Both the position numbers and the translations under genes were made by a program. The notes beneath the pieces are model-generated. The model did not search any database. It had not been told where the DNA came from and saw only the letters and a list, made by a program, of their open reading frames with translations. Below, piece by piece: positions 5,495 to 5,563 of a stretch of DNA of 5,563 bases. How positions within the stretch are numbered: position 1 is the first letter of the stretch; each line of letters opens with the position of its first letter. The stretch is from Kiritimatiellota bacterium (GTDB lineage: Bacteria; Verrucomicrobiota; Kiritimatiellia; RFP12; UBA1067), in NCBI GenBank assembly GCA_009777165.1, contig WRML01000169.1, positions 1 to 5,563 of the forward strand, written 5' to 3'.

Positions 5495-5563
5495 AACATC
5501 CCGTTAGGGATGTTTCTTTCGGTAGAAGAGAACGCAAAAAAAATCATGGCATCCCCTCGGGAT
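5495..5563. repeat. REP-like hairpin repeats at the right edge
   Basis: AACATCCC and GGGATGTT (5495-5502 and 5507-5514) form a perfect 8-bp stem with a GTTA loop. A second palindrome, ATCCCCTCGGGAT (5551-5563), is cut by the window edge. The stem style (a CCC/GGG core with a small loop) resembles the GTCCC palindromes at 2681-2864. Nothing coding was seen between 5324 and 5563. Confidence 0.6.

Overview
The window comes from a GC-rich bacterial chromosome. All recognisable genes lie on the minus strand, read from right to left: a MoxR-type AAA+ ATPase (5323-4283), a small S23/four-helix-bundle protein (4243-3887), a DUF58 protein (3846-2905), and a large membrane protein with an aerotolerance (BatA-like) N-terminus and a VWA domain (from 2624, running off the left edge). 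MoxR, DUF58 and BatA/VWA form a classic conserved cluster. The ATPase probably acts as a chaperone for VWA proteins that bind metal through intact MIDAS motifs. The domain content (BatA_N, VWA, a glutamine-amidotransferase-like region and a C-terminal PA14 domain), the abundant palindromic repeats and the S23 gene suggest the PVC superphylum (Planctomycetota, Verrucomicrobiota, Lentisphaerota, Kiritimatiellota) or a similar environmental lineage. That placement is inference.

The most unusual aspect is the number of small, modular repeat elements. Four are embedded in frame inside the BatA/VWA gene (about 555-650, 1031-1102, 1363-1482, 1648-1800). I read the minus-strand frame codon by codon and it stays open from the ATG at 2624 to the left edge (874 codons), through all four elements, with recognisable protein on both sides of each. 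The elements are built of phased 8-bp units whose two arms are roughly inverted complements. Where a run of canonical units would create an in-frame stop, a variant unit stands instead. This resembles the Rickettsia palindromic elements that insert in protein genes.

The same layout of short tandem units in inverted arms around a core recurs outside the gene. The S23 gene is bracketed by inverted 7-bp repeat arms that fill both intergenic gaps and supply the MoxR stop codon. The 280-bp gap between DUF58 and BatA/VWA holds a roughly 220-bp nested palindrome with 8-bp-unit outer arms. Upstream of MoxR (5324-5563) lies an AT-rich leader with a plausible promoter, then a 12-bp palindrome and REP-like hairpins that run to the right edge.

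Layout: 1-2624 BatA/VWA/PA14 gene with four in-frame elements; 2625-2904 palindromic element; 2905-3846 DUF58; 3847-4282 S23 cassette; 4283-5323 MoxR; 5324-5563 promoter and repeats. No tRNA, rRNA, CRISPR array or transposase was seen.
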